This document shows positions 9,326 through 19,710 of a DNA stretch of 64,000 bases, in pieces (position 1 is the stretch's first letter; each line of letters starts with the position of its first letter). Position numbers and translations under genes: made by a program. The stretch spans positions 212,031 to 276,030 of the forward strand of contig NZ_SAIS01000007.1 of assembly GCF_004360155.1 (NCBI RefSeq), written 5' to 3'. Source of the DNA: Paraglaciecola marina (GTDB lineage: Bacteria > Pseudomonadota > Gammaproteobacteria > Enterobacterales > Alteromonadaceae). The notes beneath the pieces were generated by a model. It saw nothing but the letters and a program-made list of their open reading frames with translations, ran no database searches and was not told where the DNA came from.

Positions 9326-11971
9326 TTAATAGAAGTCGTAAGACAACCTCAATCCCATTGTACGAGGGCGGTTGGTTACTACCTTAGGTGTAAACTGCTG
9401 GGTATCTATATATAAAATAGCACTTTCGTCAGTTAAATTGTCAATGTATAACTCCGCTTTCCAGTCGTCTTTTGTGATGCCTACAGATACATTGGCAATT
9501 GCATAGCTATCTTGAATGTAACGGCCACCTTGAAATACATCACCGTTAGAGTCAGTAAAAGATGTGCCTGCATAAACATCGGCTTCTTTTTGGATAGACA
9601 ACCCTGAACCTGTTCCATAAATTAAGCGGGTAGCATCTTCAGTTACATAAGCATCCATTGCCATTCCGGCTAAACGTTCGCCAGTATAGCTTACTGAACC
9701 ATTTATATAGCCTTCGTAACCATCGTTTAATTCGAAGAAATAACGAGCCCGGATATTCCCTGAAAACTCAGCTGAGTACGGAAGTGATGCGCCTACACTT
9801 GGGGCAATACCATCTAATTCTGCGTTTACGCGACTAAGCTCTGTATCCAATAAACTGAATGCGGCATTGATCACTAAATTATCTGTGGCTAACCAAGTAA
9901 TGTCGGCATCTAGACCTTTTATATCAGCATCACCTACGTTGTCGGTAAATACCAAGAAGCTAATGTTGGTAGGGTCATAACGTGAGGTTTGCAAGTCAGT
10001 TATTTCTGAGTAATAGGCTGTTGCGTTAACTCGTAAAATACCGTCTAAGAAGTCACCTTTTAGACCAAATTCGTAGTTATCAAGGCTATCAGTTGTAGAA
10101 TAGACAGGTATTCTAAACCCTTCAAAAGCGCCACTTTGATTACTTGCTAGGCCGCCACCTACACGGTTGGTTACTGGCGGTCTAAAGCCTTCAGAGTAAG
10201 TAGTAAATAACAATATGTCGTCATTCAGTTTATAGTCTAATGATGCTTTGAAAATGGTATCGTCTACGGTTAGTGTTCCATTATTATCTAACAAACTAAC
10301 ATCAAGTTGCCCACTTGCGATTGCTGCTTGGATTAAGGCTGGGTCTTCACCTACCGCTTCTAACTCTGATGCGTCTAATGTGCCAAATGCACGGATACGG
10401 CGGCTTACATCAACAGTAGTGGTTGACCCTTTAAAAGTATCGTCAATTTGATACCAACGTGCGCCAAAGGTGGCAGTTAATTTATCTGTGATGTCATATT
10501 CAGCTTGCCCAAAGACTGCAATTTGTTCAATGGTATGAGTAACATCATTCACAAAGCTGATTTCTGACGAAAAGGGTCCGCCGTCCGAATTTATCCCTTC
10601 AGTACCCACTAAGGTTCTTTGTAAATCAGTGAAAAAACCTAGCTCAGTATTTGCTATTTTGAATTGGCCAACAGAACTCACTTCTTGGTCATCATAGAAA
10701 ATTCCAGCAGTCACACGCCATGGCTTATCTACATCAGTATTAATGCGAAATTCATGAGTGACACGTGATGTGTCAGTTTCTTCTTTATAGAACTTAGTTG
10801 GGTCAACACAGACTTCGTCAGCAGGTGTTGCTGCTTCATAATGGTTACATACATAATATGCTGCAAATAAACCACCGTTAGTATAACCAGTGTAATCAAT
10901 GGTTGAACTGATTTCACGGTCGAGGTATCCACCTGTGTAAACTAAGTCTAGTTTGTCTAAGCGGCCTTCTAAGGTCCAAGTAGTTAGTCCAAATTCATCA
11001 TCGTTGTCTTCTGGAACAAAACGGTTAACTGAACTTTCGCCTTCTAGGTTGGGATCGTAAGCAAACACACCTTCGGTTTCTAGTGACTGTGCCGTATGCT
11101 GGACCAAGAATGACCAATCTTCATTAATTAAATAAGAGAGTCCAAATCTCACACCAGCGTATATTGCATCGTTAAAATCATCTTCTACTAAGGTGTCATT
11201 TTTAGGAGAAATAACCGCTGTATTTTGTGGATCACTTAATACACCACCTGAAATTCTGTCGATAACGACGGCGCTACCTATATAGCCACCTTCACCAGGC
11301 TTGTTTAAGATGTTGTCAATCCAGCCACCTTGTTTGTCATTGTATGCGACCACGCGTAACGCTAACTCATCGGTAGGGGTGAAATTCATATAGGCTTCGA
11401 CAGAGTTACTCATTTCGCCGCCCTTAGTACTGCCAATATTGACATCAAGTCCAGCAGAGAAACTAGTATGGTCTGGTTTTTTACTGATCATTCTAACGGT
11501 ACCAGACTGAGAGCTTGCACCAAATAACGTACCTTGAGGCCCTGGAAGTACTTCTACTCGTTCCATGTCAGCAGCGTAGACATCTAAGTTTCTTCCTTGC
11601 ATAGAAACAGGTTGTTCATCTAGGTAAAATGCTACAGAGGGTTGCAATGCTTGAACAGAAGATACGGCAATGTTTGATTGTGAGGTAGCAGCCCCACGAA
11701 TGTAAATTTCATTTTGACCAGGTCCGGTACCTTGGAAAACGACATTCGGTAGGAATTCAACATAGTCATTAAAACTTTCAACGCCAAGTGCTTCTAATGC
11801 GTCACCATTTAGTGCTGAAACAGATACTGGGACATCCTGTATAGATTCTGTCCTTTTGGTTGCGGTAACTTGGATGGTTTCTATTTGTGCTTTTGCTGCT
11901 TTTTCTTGAGCAATAGCAGGTGTTAGAGCGAGAGCTGTGACAATGGCACAGCTAATTTTAGTTTTTTTCAT
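9326..11971 (-). CDS. TonB-dependent outer-membrane receptor
   Basis: An 881-residue TonB-dependent transporter of the outer membrane. The ATG at 11971 gives a signal peptide cut after ALTPAIA (residue 21). A TTG at 12007 would add 12 residues in front of it. A TonB-box-like ETIQVTA follows at 31-37. The plug domain runs from about residue 41 to 165 (DVPVSVSALNG, then VEVLPGPQGTLFGASSQSGTVRMISKKP). The rest is a 22-strand barrel ending in LRLSYDFY with a C-terminal aromatic residue. The long extracellular loops do not reveal the substrate; siderophores, peptides and glycans are all possible. No N-terminal STN signalling domain is present. The divergent neighbour is a BCCT carrier. Confidence 0.93.
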   Translation of the reverse strand: MKKTKISCAIVTALALTPAIAQEKAAKAQIETIQVTATKRTESIQDVPVSVSALNGDALEALGVESFNDYVEFLPNVVFQGTGPGQNEIYIRGAATSQSNIAVSSVQALQPSVAFYLDEQPVSMQGRNLDVYAADMERVEVLPGPQGTLFGASSQSGTVRMISKKPDHTSFSAGLDVNIGSTKGGEMSNSVEAYMNFTPTDELALRVVAYNDKQGGWIDNILNKPGEGGYIGSAVVIDRISGGVLSDPQNTAVISPKNDTLVEDDFNDAIYAGVRFGLSYLINEDWSFLVQHTAQSLETEGVFAYDPNLEGESSVNRFVPEDNDDEFGLTTWTLEGRLDKLDLVYTGGYLDREISSTIDYTGYTNGGLFAAYYVCNHYEAATPADEVCVDPTKFYKEETDTSRVTHEFRINTDVDKPWRVTAGIFYDDQEVSSVGQFKIANTELGFFTDLQRTLVGTEGINSDGGPFSSEISFVNDVTHTIEQIAVFGQAEYDITDKLTATFGARWYQIDDTFKGSTTTVDVSRRIRAFGTLDASELEAVGEDPALIQAAIASGQLDVSLLDNNGTLTVDDTIFKASLDYKLNDDILLFTTYSEGFRPPVTNRVGGGLASNQSGAFEGFRIPVYSTTDSLDNYEFGLKGDFLDGILRVNATAYYSEITDLQTSRYDPTNISFLVFTDNVGDADIKGLDADITWLATDNLVINAAFSLLDTELSRVNAELDGIAPSVGASLPYSAEFSGNIRARYFFELNDGYEGYINGSVSYTGERLAGMAMDAYVTEDATRLIYGTGSGLSIQKEADVYAGTSFTDSNGDVFQGGRYIQDSYAIANVSVGITKDDWKAELYIDNLTDESAILYIDTQQFTPKVVTNRPRTMGLRLSYDFY

Positions 11972-12245
11972 GAGGGGAGCCTTGTGGGCTATTGCATGCA
12001 ATGCCAAGGGGAGACGTTAAAGAGACCCAATTGCTAACAATTTTAAATCAGTACAATTTTTTTTCGCGCGGCGGTCATATTATAACCCAACAAGGCGAAT
12101 ATTTCCTGAGTCATTATTCTTTATCTAAAAAAGTTCAATAAATATTCATGTTTCTTGAAAAGTGTAAATCACAGTCATTGAGTATCAAACATTTTACTGA
12201 CGGGTTATATTGTGGCTATCTAAACTAATCGGTAGACACATTTAA

Positions 12246-14213
12246 GTGGTTTTAAGCAAATTAGATCAACATCTCAATCGTCCTGTTTTTTATCTTTCCT
12301 CATTATTGATCGCAATATTGGTGTTATTTGCACTGATTAGCCCTAAAACTGCTGATGTTTTTTTTAGCCATCTGCAAAGCACTATTATAGCTAATGGAAG
12401 TTGGTTTTATGTGTTGTCTGTGGCAGCTATTTTAATGTCTGTATTGTATTTAGGCTTTTCAAAATATGGGGAAATAAAGCTCGGACCTGACCATTGTAAG
12501 CCTGATTTTTCTCTACCTACTTGGCTGTCTATGCTATTTGCGGCAGGTATGGGGATAGGCTTGATGTTTTTTGGCGTAGCCGAACCTGTTATGCACTTTT
12601 TGTCTCCCCCAACCGCTACTCAAGGTACAACCGAGGCGGTACGCGAAGCGATGACTATGACGTTTTTTCACTGGGGGTTACACGCGTGGGCCATCTATGC
12701 AGTTGTCGCCTTAGTATTGGCCTATTTTAGTTTTAGGTTAAATTTACCCTTAACCTTACGTTCTGCTTTGTATCCTTTAATTGGTGACAGGATCTACGGT
12801 TGGGCAGGGCATGTCGTAGATATTTTTGCCGTCGTGAGCACTATTTTCGGTATTGCAACCTCTTTAGGGTTAGGAGCCGCACAAATAAACTCTGGTCTTA
12901 ATTACTTGTTTAATTTAGAGGAGTCAGTTAACACGCAAATCGTATTAATGATTGGAATTATAGCTATTGCTATTGTGTCTGTTGCTACGGGTTTAGATAA
13001 AGGCATTAGGCGCTTATCAGAGTTAAATATGGTCCTTGCTATAGCGCTTTTAATCTTCATTTTAGTATTAGGTCCTACAGTATTCTTGTTAACCGCCTAT
13101 GTGCAAAATACAGGGGCTTATCTGTCGGACATTGTACGTAATACTTTTAATTTATTTGCCTATGATAAAACTGACTGGATTGGCGGGTGGACTATTTTTT
13201 ATTGGGGCTGGTGGTTAGCATGGGCACCCTTTGTTGGATTGTTTATTGCTCGAATATCTAGAGGTAGAACCATTCGAGAGTTTGTAACTGGCGTGATGGT
13301 GATCCCAACCGCGTTTACTTTACTTTGGATGACTGTTTTTGGTAACTCTGCCATAGACCTCATTTATACAGAGGGTGTCGATAAATTGGGAAGTATGGTG
13401 AGTAGCAATGCCCCAGTTGCACTATTTGTGTTTTTAGAGAACTTTCCGTTTCAACATTTTTTAAGCTTTATTGCTACTTTAATGGTGGTGGTGTTTTTTG
13501 TGACATCCTGTGATTCTGGCGCCATGGTGGTGGATATGTTGTGTTCTCACGGTCGAAATGACACCCCCGTTTGGCAGCGTATCTATTGGGCGGTAAGTAT
13601 AGGCTTGGTTTCTGCTATATTGTTGACAGCTGGTGGCTTGAATGCCTTGCAAACCATGACGATTGCCTCTGCCTTACCTTTTGCGGTTATTCTCCTGTTG
13701 GCCTTGGTTGGTTTGATTAAGGCATTAAGGGTTGAAGCGCACAAGAAAACTAGTTTAGCAATGAATTCACACCCGCAACCATCGGATACCGATGGGGGCT
13801 GGAAACAACGACTTTCGACTATAATACAATGCCCTAATCAAGCTACAGCTAACAAGTTTGTCGCTGTTACAGCTCGCTCTGCTATGGAGAGTGTAAGTGC
13901 TGAGCTGGCGCTTAACCAAGTAGAATCTAAGATTGTTGGTGATGTGAATAAGCTTACCTTGCATGTAGATCATGGCCCAGAACATTCATTTGTGTATGGT
14001 GTGAAGTGTGCAAAACACCAACAGCCTAACTTTACCTGTGAGCAAGATGGGACAAAAGTTGATAATAGTAATGAAGACTACTATCGCGTTGAAGTGCATT
14101 TAGCTGAAGGGGGCCAAGACTACGATATTATGGGTTGGTCAAAGCAAGCAGTGATTAACGACATGATTGACCATTATCAAAAACACCTACACTTTTTACA
14201 CCTTGTTCGCTAA
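12246..14213 (+). CDS. BCCT-family betaine/choline/carnitine-type transporter
   Basis: A secondary carrier for quaternary ammonium or dimethylsulfonium compounds such as glycine betaine, choline or DMSP. It has 655 residues with 12 predicted membrane helices in about 1-500. The glycine-rich helix reads GMGIGLMFFGVAEP, the pattern seen in the Na+-coupled carrier BetP. The Trp box is WTIFYWGWWLAWAPFVGLFIA, lining the usual aromatic substrate cage. A soluble C-terminal tail of about 150 residues resembles the extended tails of BetT-like proteins that sense osmotic stress. The start is GTG at 12246 without a good ribosome-binding site, so a nearby alternative is possible. It is transcribed away from the TonB receptor. 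Confidence 0.93.
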   Translation: MVLSKLDQHLNRPVFYLSSLLIAILVLFALISPKTADVFFSHLQSTIIANGSWFYVLSVAAILMSVLYLGFSKYGEIKLGPDHCKPDFSLPTWLSMLFAAGMGIGLMFFGVAEPVMHFLSPPTATQGTTEAVREAMTMTFFHWGLHAWAIYAVVALVLAYFSFRLNLPLTLRSALYPLIGDRIYGWAGHVVDIFAVVSTIFGIATSLGLGAAQINSGLNYLFNLEESVNTQIVLMIGIIAIAIVSVATGLDKGIRRLSELNMVLAIALLIFILVLGPTVFLLTAYVQNTGAYLSDIVRNTFNLFAYDKTDWIGGWTIFYWGWWLAWAPFVGLFIARISRGRTIREFVTGVMVIPTAFTLLWMTVFGNSAIDLIYTEGVDKLGSMVSSNAPVALFVFLENFPFQHFLSFIATLMVVVFFVTSCDSGAMVVDMLCSHGRNDTPVWQRIYWAVSIGLVSAILLTAGGLNALQTMTIASALPFAVILLLALVGLIKALRVEAHKKTSLAMNSHPQPSDTDGGWKQRLSTIIQCPNQATANKFVAVTARSAMESVSAELALNQVESKIVGDVNKLTLHVDHGPEHSFVYGVKCAKHQQPNFTCEQDGTKVDNSNEDYYRVEVHLAEGGQDYDIMGWSKQAVINDMIDHYQKHLHFLHLVR

Positions 14214-14410
14214 TCATTTTTTGGGCATTTGAAGTGTTCCTCTTACTTTGTAACGGTAACACTAATATAGGGTTGATAAGCTTTCAATAGGCCGTCTAGT
14301 TCTTCGCTATGCAAGTGTGGATAATAAATCTGCTATCTAAATCATGATGCTGATTTTAGGTTAAGTGCTTTTACAATCTCTCCTTTAAATGCTCTGGGAT
14401 ATCTGAACAT

Positions 14411-14450
14411 AAAAAGACCCCCAGTACTGAGAATGTCTAAGTATTGGGGG
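14411..14450 (-). terminator. Terminator of the chemoreceptor gene
   Basis: An 11-bp stem (CCCCCAGTACT at 14418-14428 with AGTATTGGGGG at 14440-14450, one G-T pair) is followed on the minus strand by TCTTTTTATG. It starts 50 bases after the chemoreceptor stop. Confidence 0.85.
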
Positions 14451-14499
14451 CCTCTTTATTTTCTATCTATTCACTACAGGTCTAATCTTCTATGCGAGA

Positions 14500-16524
14500 C
14501 TACACCTTAAATGCTTGTACTGAACTTTGTAACTCTTCTGCCAGTTTAGCCACTTCTTGGCTAGACTCTGCAGTTTGGTGAGCTCCTGTTGTGGTTTCTT
14601 CAGCGATATTCACTATGTTCTCAAGTTTTTCACTAATCTCTTGAGACACAATATTTTGTTCACGGGCTGATTGTTCAATTTGACTACTCACATCATAAGC
14701 CTTGTGTACTGCACTTGTTATAGACTCTAATGCAACGGTAGCGTTTTCAGCTTGTTGAACACACACAGTTGTCTGTTCTTTACCTTGATTCATTACAGAT
14801 ACCGCTTTTTCAGCGCCTGCCTGTAAGACCTCAATCATAGAGTTTATTTCTTGAGTTGATTGTTGTGTACGACTTGCTAAGGTTCTGACTTCGTCGGCTA
14901 CTACTGCGAAGCCGCGACCATGCTCACCCGCACGAGCAGCTTCGATAGCAGCATTTAATGCTAGTAGGTTAGTTTGGTCAGCTACGCCTCTAATAACTTC
15001 TAAAATACCGCCTATGCTAGCACTATCTTGGTTAAGTTTATTAATAACCTGTGCCGCTTCTTCAACGTCTTTTGCTAAAATTAGTATGGTATTTTTGTTT
15101 TCTTCTGAAATAGCTTTGACTTTTTCGGCTTCGTGGTCAGCATTCTTGATTTGATTAAGAGTATCTTCGGCATTTTGAGTGACTAATTGAGACGTACTAT
15201 GCATCTCAGTTGTGGCTGTAGCTACTTGAGATACTTGTGACTTTTGATCTTGAATCGAATGTGTGGTTTGCGCCGTAATTGCAGATGTCTCTTCTGCTGT
15301 AGCTGCTAATTGAGTGGCTCTGGAACTTATACTTGAAATAAGTGTTTTTAAACTGGTTATGAGGTTATTACAGTTTTTAGCTAACTCACCAAATTCATCA
15401 TTAGCTGAATCATCAAGTTTACGGGTTAGGTCACCAGTGGATACAATATTAAGTATCTCATTAACTTTATGCAGTGGCTTTATTATTGCTAATACCGTTC
15501 TGTATGCAATGGCTGCTGCGATTGCTAACGACGCTAACCCTATGATAATGGTAATCATTTTTCCTGATGAAACCGATTTATTTACTTCATTCTTTGCATT
15601 TTGGGCTTGAGCATCAGCTAATTTCTTGAGGTCATCGAGTTTATCTGATGCTTGAATGATATTTTGTTCTGATGCGCCATAGGCAATACTTGCTTGTTGT
15701 TTACTTTCTAGAAGTCTTACTTGAGTTTGTAAAAGCCCCTTTGAAGAGTTGATAGAATCTAACACGTCATCAATAAGGGAGTATATTTCACTTAAGGTAC
15801 CTGATGTATCTAAGCTACCGGCTTTATCTTGCATTGCAGTTACTTTAGATTGGATCTGATCAACCACAAATTTGACTTCGCTACCGTTAATCTCTGCACG
15901 AAGTAAAGTTTCAGTTTTTACATACTCAGCACTTGCCGTAAGCAAGGTCATTAAATTTGACTCTAGACCGTTAGCTATTTCAGAGGTCTGCTGTAAGCTG
16001 CTACTATCTGCCACCTCGTCTAAATCAGCAAAATCAACTATAAGTGTGGATGTATCATCAGCATTGTCTTCTACGTCTCCAATGATATCCAACAGGTTGT
16101 CTGCATATTGCAATTGAGACTTTTTGTTTACAAAAATTGTATTTACGTTTTCTAGATACTCGCGGAAAATGCTTTCTGTTTCTACAACAGACTTACGAAG
16201 AGCTGGTTCATTACTTACGACTCCAGTAAGTATGCGTAATTCATCTTCAAACTTCTTATGGCTCTCTTCAAAGGCAGTATACTTATCTTCTAACACTTCA
16301 GATTCTGTTTCATATAAAGCTTCAGTTGTGAGTTTACTCATATTCAAAAAAGAGGTTTTGAGGAGATTACTGCCACTAACTGTTGGTAATGCGAGTGTAT
16401 TGACTTCTTCTGTGGCGCTGTCGATGCTGCTCAAACTGGTGTAAGAAACTACACCTAATATAAACATAAGAATGGTAATGACTGCAAAACCACCTACTAC
16501 ACGAGTTGCAACTGTTATTTTCAT
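14500..16524 (-). CDS. Methyl-accepting chemotaxis protein
   Basis: An inner-membrane chemoreceptor of 674 residues. TM1 is at about 8-30 ([20 protein letters not shown]) and a helical periplasmic sensor domain covers about 31-325, rich in coiled coil. TM2 is near 328-350 ([19 protein letters not shown]), then HAMP ([21 protein letters not shown]) and the cytoplasmic signalling hairpin. The hairpin tip carries the highly conserved [21 protein letters not shown] and [10 protein letters not shown], which bind CheA/CheW. No pentapeptide for CheR tethering is seen at the C-terminus. The ligand is unknown. It is a single gene with its own terminator. Confidence 0.95.
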   Translation of the reverse strand: MKITVATRVVGGFAVITILMFILGVVSYTSLSSIDSATEEVNTLALPTVSGSNLLKTSFLNMSKLTTEALYETESEVLEDKYTAFEESHKKFEDELRILTGVVSNEPALRKSVVETESIFREYLENVNTIFVNKKSQLQYADNLLDIIGDVEDNADDTSTLIVDFADLDEVADSSSLQQTSEIANGLESNLMTLLTASAEYVKTETLLRAEINGSEVKFVVDQIQSKVTAMQDKAGSLDTSGTLSEIYSLIDDVLDSINSSKGLLQTQVRLLESKQQASIAYGASEQNIIQASDKLDDLKKLADAQAQNAKNEVNKSVSSGKMITIIIGLASLAIAAAIAYRTVLAIIKPLHKVNEILNIVSTGDLTRKLDDSANDEFGELAKNCNNLITSLKTLISSISSRATQLAATAEETSAITAQTTHSIQDQKSQVSQVATATTEMHSTSQLVTQNAEDTLNQIKNADHEAEKVKAISEENKNTILILAKDVEEAAQVINKLNQDSASIGGILEVIRGVADQTNLLALNAAIEAARAGEHGRGFAVVADEVRTLASRTQQSTQEINSMIEVLQAGAEKAVSVMNQGKEQTTVCVQQAENATVALESITSAVHKAYDVSSQIEQSAREQNIVSQEISEKLENIVNIAEETTTGAHQTAESSQEVAKLAEELQSSVQAFKV

Positions 16525-16683
16525 GAAACGACCTTAAACTAAGTTGGATGAACCAAACATTGTCAAAGGTTAGTTATTAATTATTATTTTAACAAACCTA
16601 CAATGTGACAAGATTTTAACTATAACCGACTGAACCCAAATTGGTAGAGATAATGGGTATAATTATTCTAATCTATCGACAGT

Positions 16684-17502
16684 TTATTGGGTTTCTTTAT
16701 ACTTAACTGAGTGTTTTACGTTCCTAGATAAATCTAAAAGGGTCAGCTTGTTGCCCCAGATGTATCCAGTATCTAGGCCTGTGGCTTGTGTGGTGTGAGT
16801 TACCCCATTGAGAGCAGCCCAATGCCCAAAAATAACTTGTTGAGAATTTTTTAACTTTTCATTGTGACAGTTAAACCATGGAGTAAGTTCTGAGCTCGCA
16901 TCTTCGGGGGCGGCTTTACAGTCAAAATCTAAGATATCCCCACCCTTAATAAAACGCATTCGAGTTAAGGCATTAACGATAAATCGAAATCGTTTAGCAC
17001 CTGTTAGTTCCTTATCCCAGACATTTGGTTGGTTGCCGTACATATTAGTTAAAAAAGTTTGCCATTTATCACCTGTTAATTGTTCACTTATTTCGTCGCT
17101 GTATGCCAAAGCTTGTTTAATAGACCATTTAGGGTAAAGACCGGCATGGGTTACTAATTTATATTCGTTAGGTTTGAGGGCTAAGGGTTTTTTTCGTAAC
17201 CAATTGATATAGGTTTCTATATTTTTACTAGAAAGTAAGGTGTCTAATTTATCATTTGGCTTGGCTTTTCGTATTCCAGAATAAATAGCAAGCAAATGTA
17301 AGTCATGATTACCTAATACTGTGTCAAAACTATCCCCGAGTGAGTATAAATATTCTATTGTTTCGAGAGCTTGCGGGCCTCGACCTATTAAGTCGCCCAC
17401 CGCGATTAATTTGTCTCGTTCAGCTGAAAAGCCAACTGAGTCTAATAGTCTAACCAGACCAGTGAAGCAAGCTTGAATGTCACCAACAATATAAGTTGCC
17501 AT
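16684..17502 (-). CDS. apaH: Symmetrical bis(5'-nucleosyl)-tetraphosphatase ApaH
   Basis: Hydrolyses Ap4A to two ADP and removes Np4A caps from RNA. The 272-residue protein has the metallophosphatase motifs in order: GDIQAC, GDLIGRGP, GNHDLHLL, THAGLYP and FGHWAAL. It is the last gene of the lptD-surA-pdxA-rsmA-apaG-apaH operon, with only four bases between it and apaG. Confidence 0.96.
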   Translation of the reverse strand: MATYIVGDIQACFTGLVRLLDSVGFSAERDKLIAVGDLIGRGPQALETIEYLYSLGDSFDTVLGNHDLHLLAIYSGIRKAKPNDKLDTLLSSKNIETYINWLRKKPLALKPNEYKLVTHAGLYPKWSIKQALAYSDEISEQLTGDKWQTFLTNMYGNQPNVWDKELTGAKRFRFIVNALTRMRFIKGGDILDFDCKAAPEDASSELTPWFNCHNEKLKNSQQVIFGHWAALNGVTHTTQATGLDTGYIWGNKLTLLDLSRNVKHSVKYKETQ

Positions 17503-17506
17503 TGCT

Positions 17507-17881
17507 TTAATTTAAAACATTGGGCACAGCTAGGCGGAATACGTCAATTGGAGCCTCAAAGATTTGTCCATCTGCACTGAGCATCTCGTAAAACCCCTGC
17601 ATAGTTCCAATGGGGGTATCTAAAATAGCACCACTGCTGTAACGAAATGACTCACCTTGTTTTATATTGGGTTGCTCCCCAATTACACCAGGTCCCCTTA
17701 CTTCTGTGTTTTTACCATTGCCATCAGTTATCAACCAATACCTAGCCATTAACTGCACGCTTTTATCACTATGGTTAGTGATCGTAATGGTATAGCTGAA
17801 GGGATACTTGTCTTTCTCTGGAATTCTATTTGGCAGGTATTGGGTCTGCACATCAATAACAATAGGTGTTTCTTGACTCAT
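17507..17881 (-). CDS. apaG: ApaG (CorD-like) protein
   Basis: A small all-beta protein of 124 residues of the ApaG family. Family features seen are YTITITNHSDKSVQLMARYW and the glycine-rich VRGPGVIGEQPNIKQGESF, ending GFYEMLSADG. Its biochemical role is not firmly known; mutants in enterobacteria are linked to magnesium and cobalt efflux. The ATG at 17881 is preferred to the GTG just before it. It sits between rsmA and apaH. Confidence 0.95.
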   Translation of the reverse strand: MSQETPIVIDVQTQYLPNRIPEKDKYPFSYTITITNHSDKSVQLMARYWLITDGNGKNTEVRGPGVIGEQPNIKQGESFRYSSGAILDTPIGTMQGFYEMLSADGQIFEAPIDVFRLAVPNVLN

Positions 17882-17911
17882 CACAGGGCTCAGTTTTTAA
17901 TATTTTTGTAT

Positions 17912-18730
17912 TTAGTTATTGCTAGAGTCTAGCGTATAGCTTTCTACAGCATTAGCAATTTTTGCAAAATCTTGCAAAGACAAGTTCTCAGCTCGAAGTT
18001 CCGGATTAATTCCCAGCTCAATAAGTTGCTGTTCGCTTAAGCTGTTTTTAAGGCTATTGCGTATTGTTTTGCGTCTTTGATTAAATGCCTGTGCACATAC
18101 TGTATGAAGGGTATCTTCATTAATTAGTGAAACTGGCTTTTGTTGGTGGGGGATTAATCGCACTACTGCTGAGTCTACCTTGGGAGGTGGGTTAAATGCC
18201 CCCGGTGGAACTTGAAGAACCGGTATTACCTGACAATGATATTGGGCCATCACTGATAATCTACCGTAATTTTTATTCCCTGGTGATGCGGCCAAGCGAT
18301 TAACCACCTCTTTTTGTAACATAAAGTGCATATCTTGTACTTTATTAGCAAAAGAAAATAAATGGAACATAAGTGGTGTTGATATATTGTAAGGAAGGTT
18401 TCCAAATATTCTTAAAGGTGTATCTTCTGAAATCAACTGCGAAAAATCGTATTTTAACGCATCTGTTTCAACGATATTAAGTTTGCTTGCAATAAAAGGG
18501 TGGGTGCGTAACCGAGCCGCTAAATCTCTATCTAATTCTACAACCGTTAGTTCATCCAGTAATTCACACACTGGTTCGGTTAGGGCGCCAAGTCCTGGAC
18601 CGATCTCTACCATGTGCTGTCCTTTCTGAGGATTAATAGCAGATACAATTTGATCAATTACATAGTTATCGTGTAGAAAATTTTGACCAAAACGTTTTCT
18701 AGCTGTATGCCCTAAATGCTGTTTACTCAT
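17912..18730 (-). CDS. rsmA: 16S rRNA dimethyladenosine transferase RsmA/KsgA
   Basis: Dimethylates A1518 and A1519 in the 3' end of 16S rRNA during late 30S assembly. The N-terminal [11 protein letters not shown], the SAM-binding [14 protein letters not shown] and the catalytic NLPYNIS are all present, and the 272-residue length is typical. Its ATG overlaps the pdxA stop by four bases, so translation is coupled. Confidence 0.97.
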   Translation of the reverse strand: MSKQHLGHTARKRFGQNFLHDNYVIDQIVSAINPQKGQHMVEIGPGLGALTEPVCELLDELTVVELDRDLAARLRTHPFIASKLNIVETDALKYDFSQLISEDTPLRIFGNLPYNISTPLMFHLFSFANKVQDMHFMLQKEVVNRLAASPGNKNYGRLSVMAQYHCQVIPVLQVPPGAFNPPPKVDSAVVRLIPHQQKPVSLINEDTLHTVCAQAFNQRRKTIRNSLKNSLSEQQLIELGINPELRAENLSLQDFAKIANAVESYTLDSSNN

Positions 18731-19710
18731 TGTTTTTTCGCTGCTATCTCGATGGCTTTTTCGATAGCTAATTCAAAGCTACCCGTGTCTGCTTGACCTG
18801 TGCCTGCTAAATCTAATGCAGTGCCATGGTCTACTGATGTTCTAATGAAAGGTAATCCTAGGGTAATGTTAATAGAAGCGCCGAAGCCTTTGTATTTTAA
18901 TACTGGTAACCCTTGGTCATGGTACATAGCCAAAATAGCGTCAGCTTGCTCTAGGTATTTAGGATTAAAGATAGTATCTGCTGGTAATGGGCCAGTAATT
19001 TTTAGCCCTTCCTCTCGTAATGCTTCTAATGCCGGATTAATCACAAGTATTTCTTCTTTACCAATATGACCATCTTCACCTGCATGAGGGTTTAAACCAC
19101 ACACAAAAATATGAGGATTTTTTATGCCAAATTTTAACATTAAATCGGTGTTTACTATGTGCAAAACTTTATGTAGGCGCTCAAAGGTAATGGCTTTGGA
19201 TACATAAGCTAACGGAATATGTGTGGTCGCAAGTACCACCCTTAACCCTTCGGTTGCTAGCATCATCACAACGTCATTAGTATTAGATTCGTTGGCGAAA
19301 AACTCTGTATGGCCGCTGAAAGATATGCCCCCTTCGTTAATGATCCCCTTATGTACAGGGCCAGTTACCACTGCATCAAACTCGCCGTCTAAATTCTTTT
19401 TACAAGCTTGGCGCAATGTTTCCACTACATAGGGACCATTTTCACTATTGAGCACCCCACTTTGAGTAGGGGTTTTGCTTTTGATATTAACTAGAAACAC
19501 TTTCCCTGGGGGCAGGATATGCGTGGCATTTTCTTCATACTCCACAAATGATATGGGTAAACCCAATTGCTTAGCTCTTTGACTTAGCATTTGACCATCT
19601 GCAAAAACTACTAGCTGCGCTTGCCATGCTTGTTGCACTATTTGAATTAGTAAGTCAGGACCTATGCCAGCAGGCTCTCCAGGTGTAATAGCTATTTTTA
19701 GTGGTTTCAT
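18727..19710 (-). CDS. pdxA: 4-hydroxythreonine-4-phosphate dehydrogenase PdxA
   Basis: Oxidises 4-phosphohydroxy-L-threonine in pyridoxal 5'-phosphate synthesis. The 327-residue protein has the N-terminal [13 protein letters not shown], the metal and substrate histidines in SGHTEFFA and [15 protein letters not shown], and the C-terminal [15 protein letters not shown]. It abuts surA without spacing and overlaps rsmA. Confidence 0.97.
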   Translation of the reverse strand: MKPLKIAITPGEPAGIGPDLLIQIVQQAWQAQLVVFADGQMLSQRAKQLGLPISFVEYEENATHILPPGKVFLVNIKSKTPTQSGVLNSENGPYVVETLRQACKKNLDGEFDAVVTGPVHKGIINEGGISFSGHTEFFANESNTNDVVMMLATEGLRVVLATTHIPLAYVSKAITFERLHKVLHIVNTDLMLKFGIKNPHIFVCGLNPHAGEDGHIGKEEILVINPALEALREEGLKITGPLPADTIFNPKYLEQADAILAMYHDQGLPVLKYKGFGASINITLGLPFIRTSVDHGTALDLAGTGQADTGSFELAIEKAIEIAAKKQ

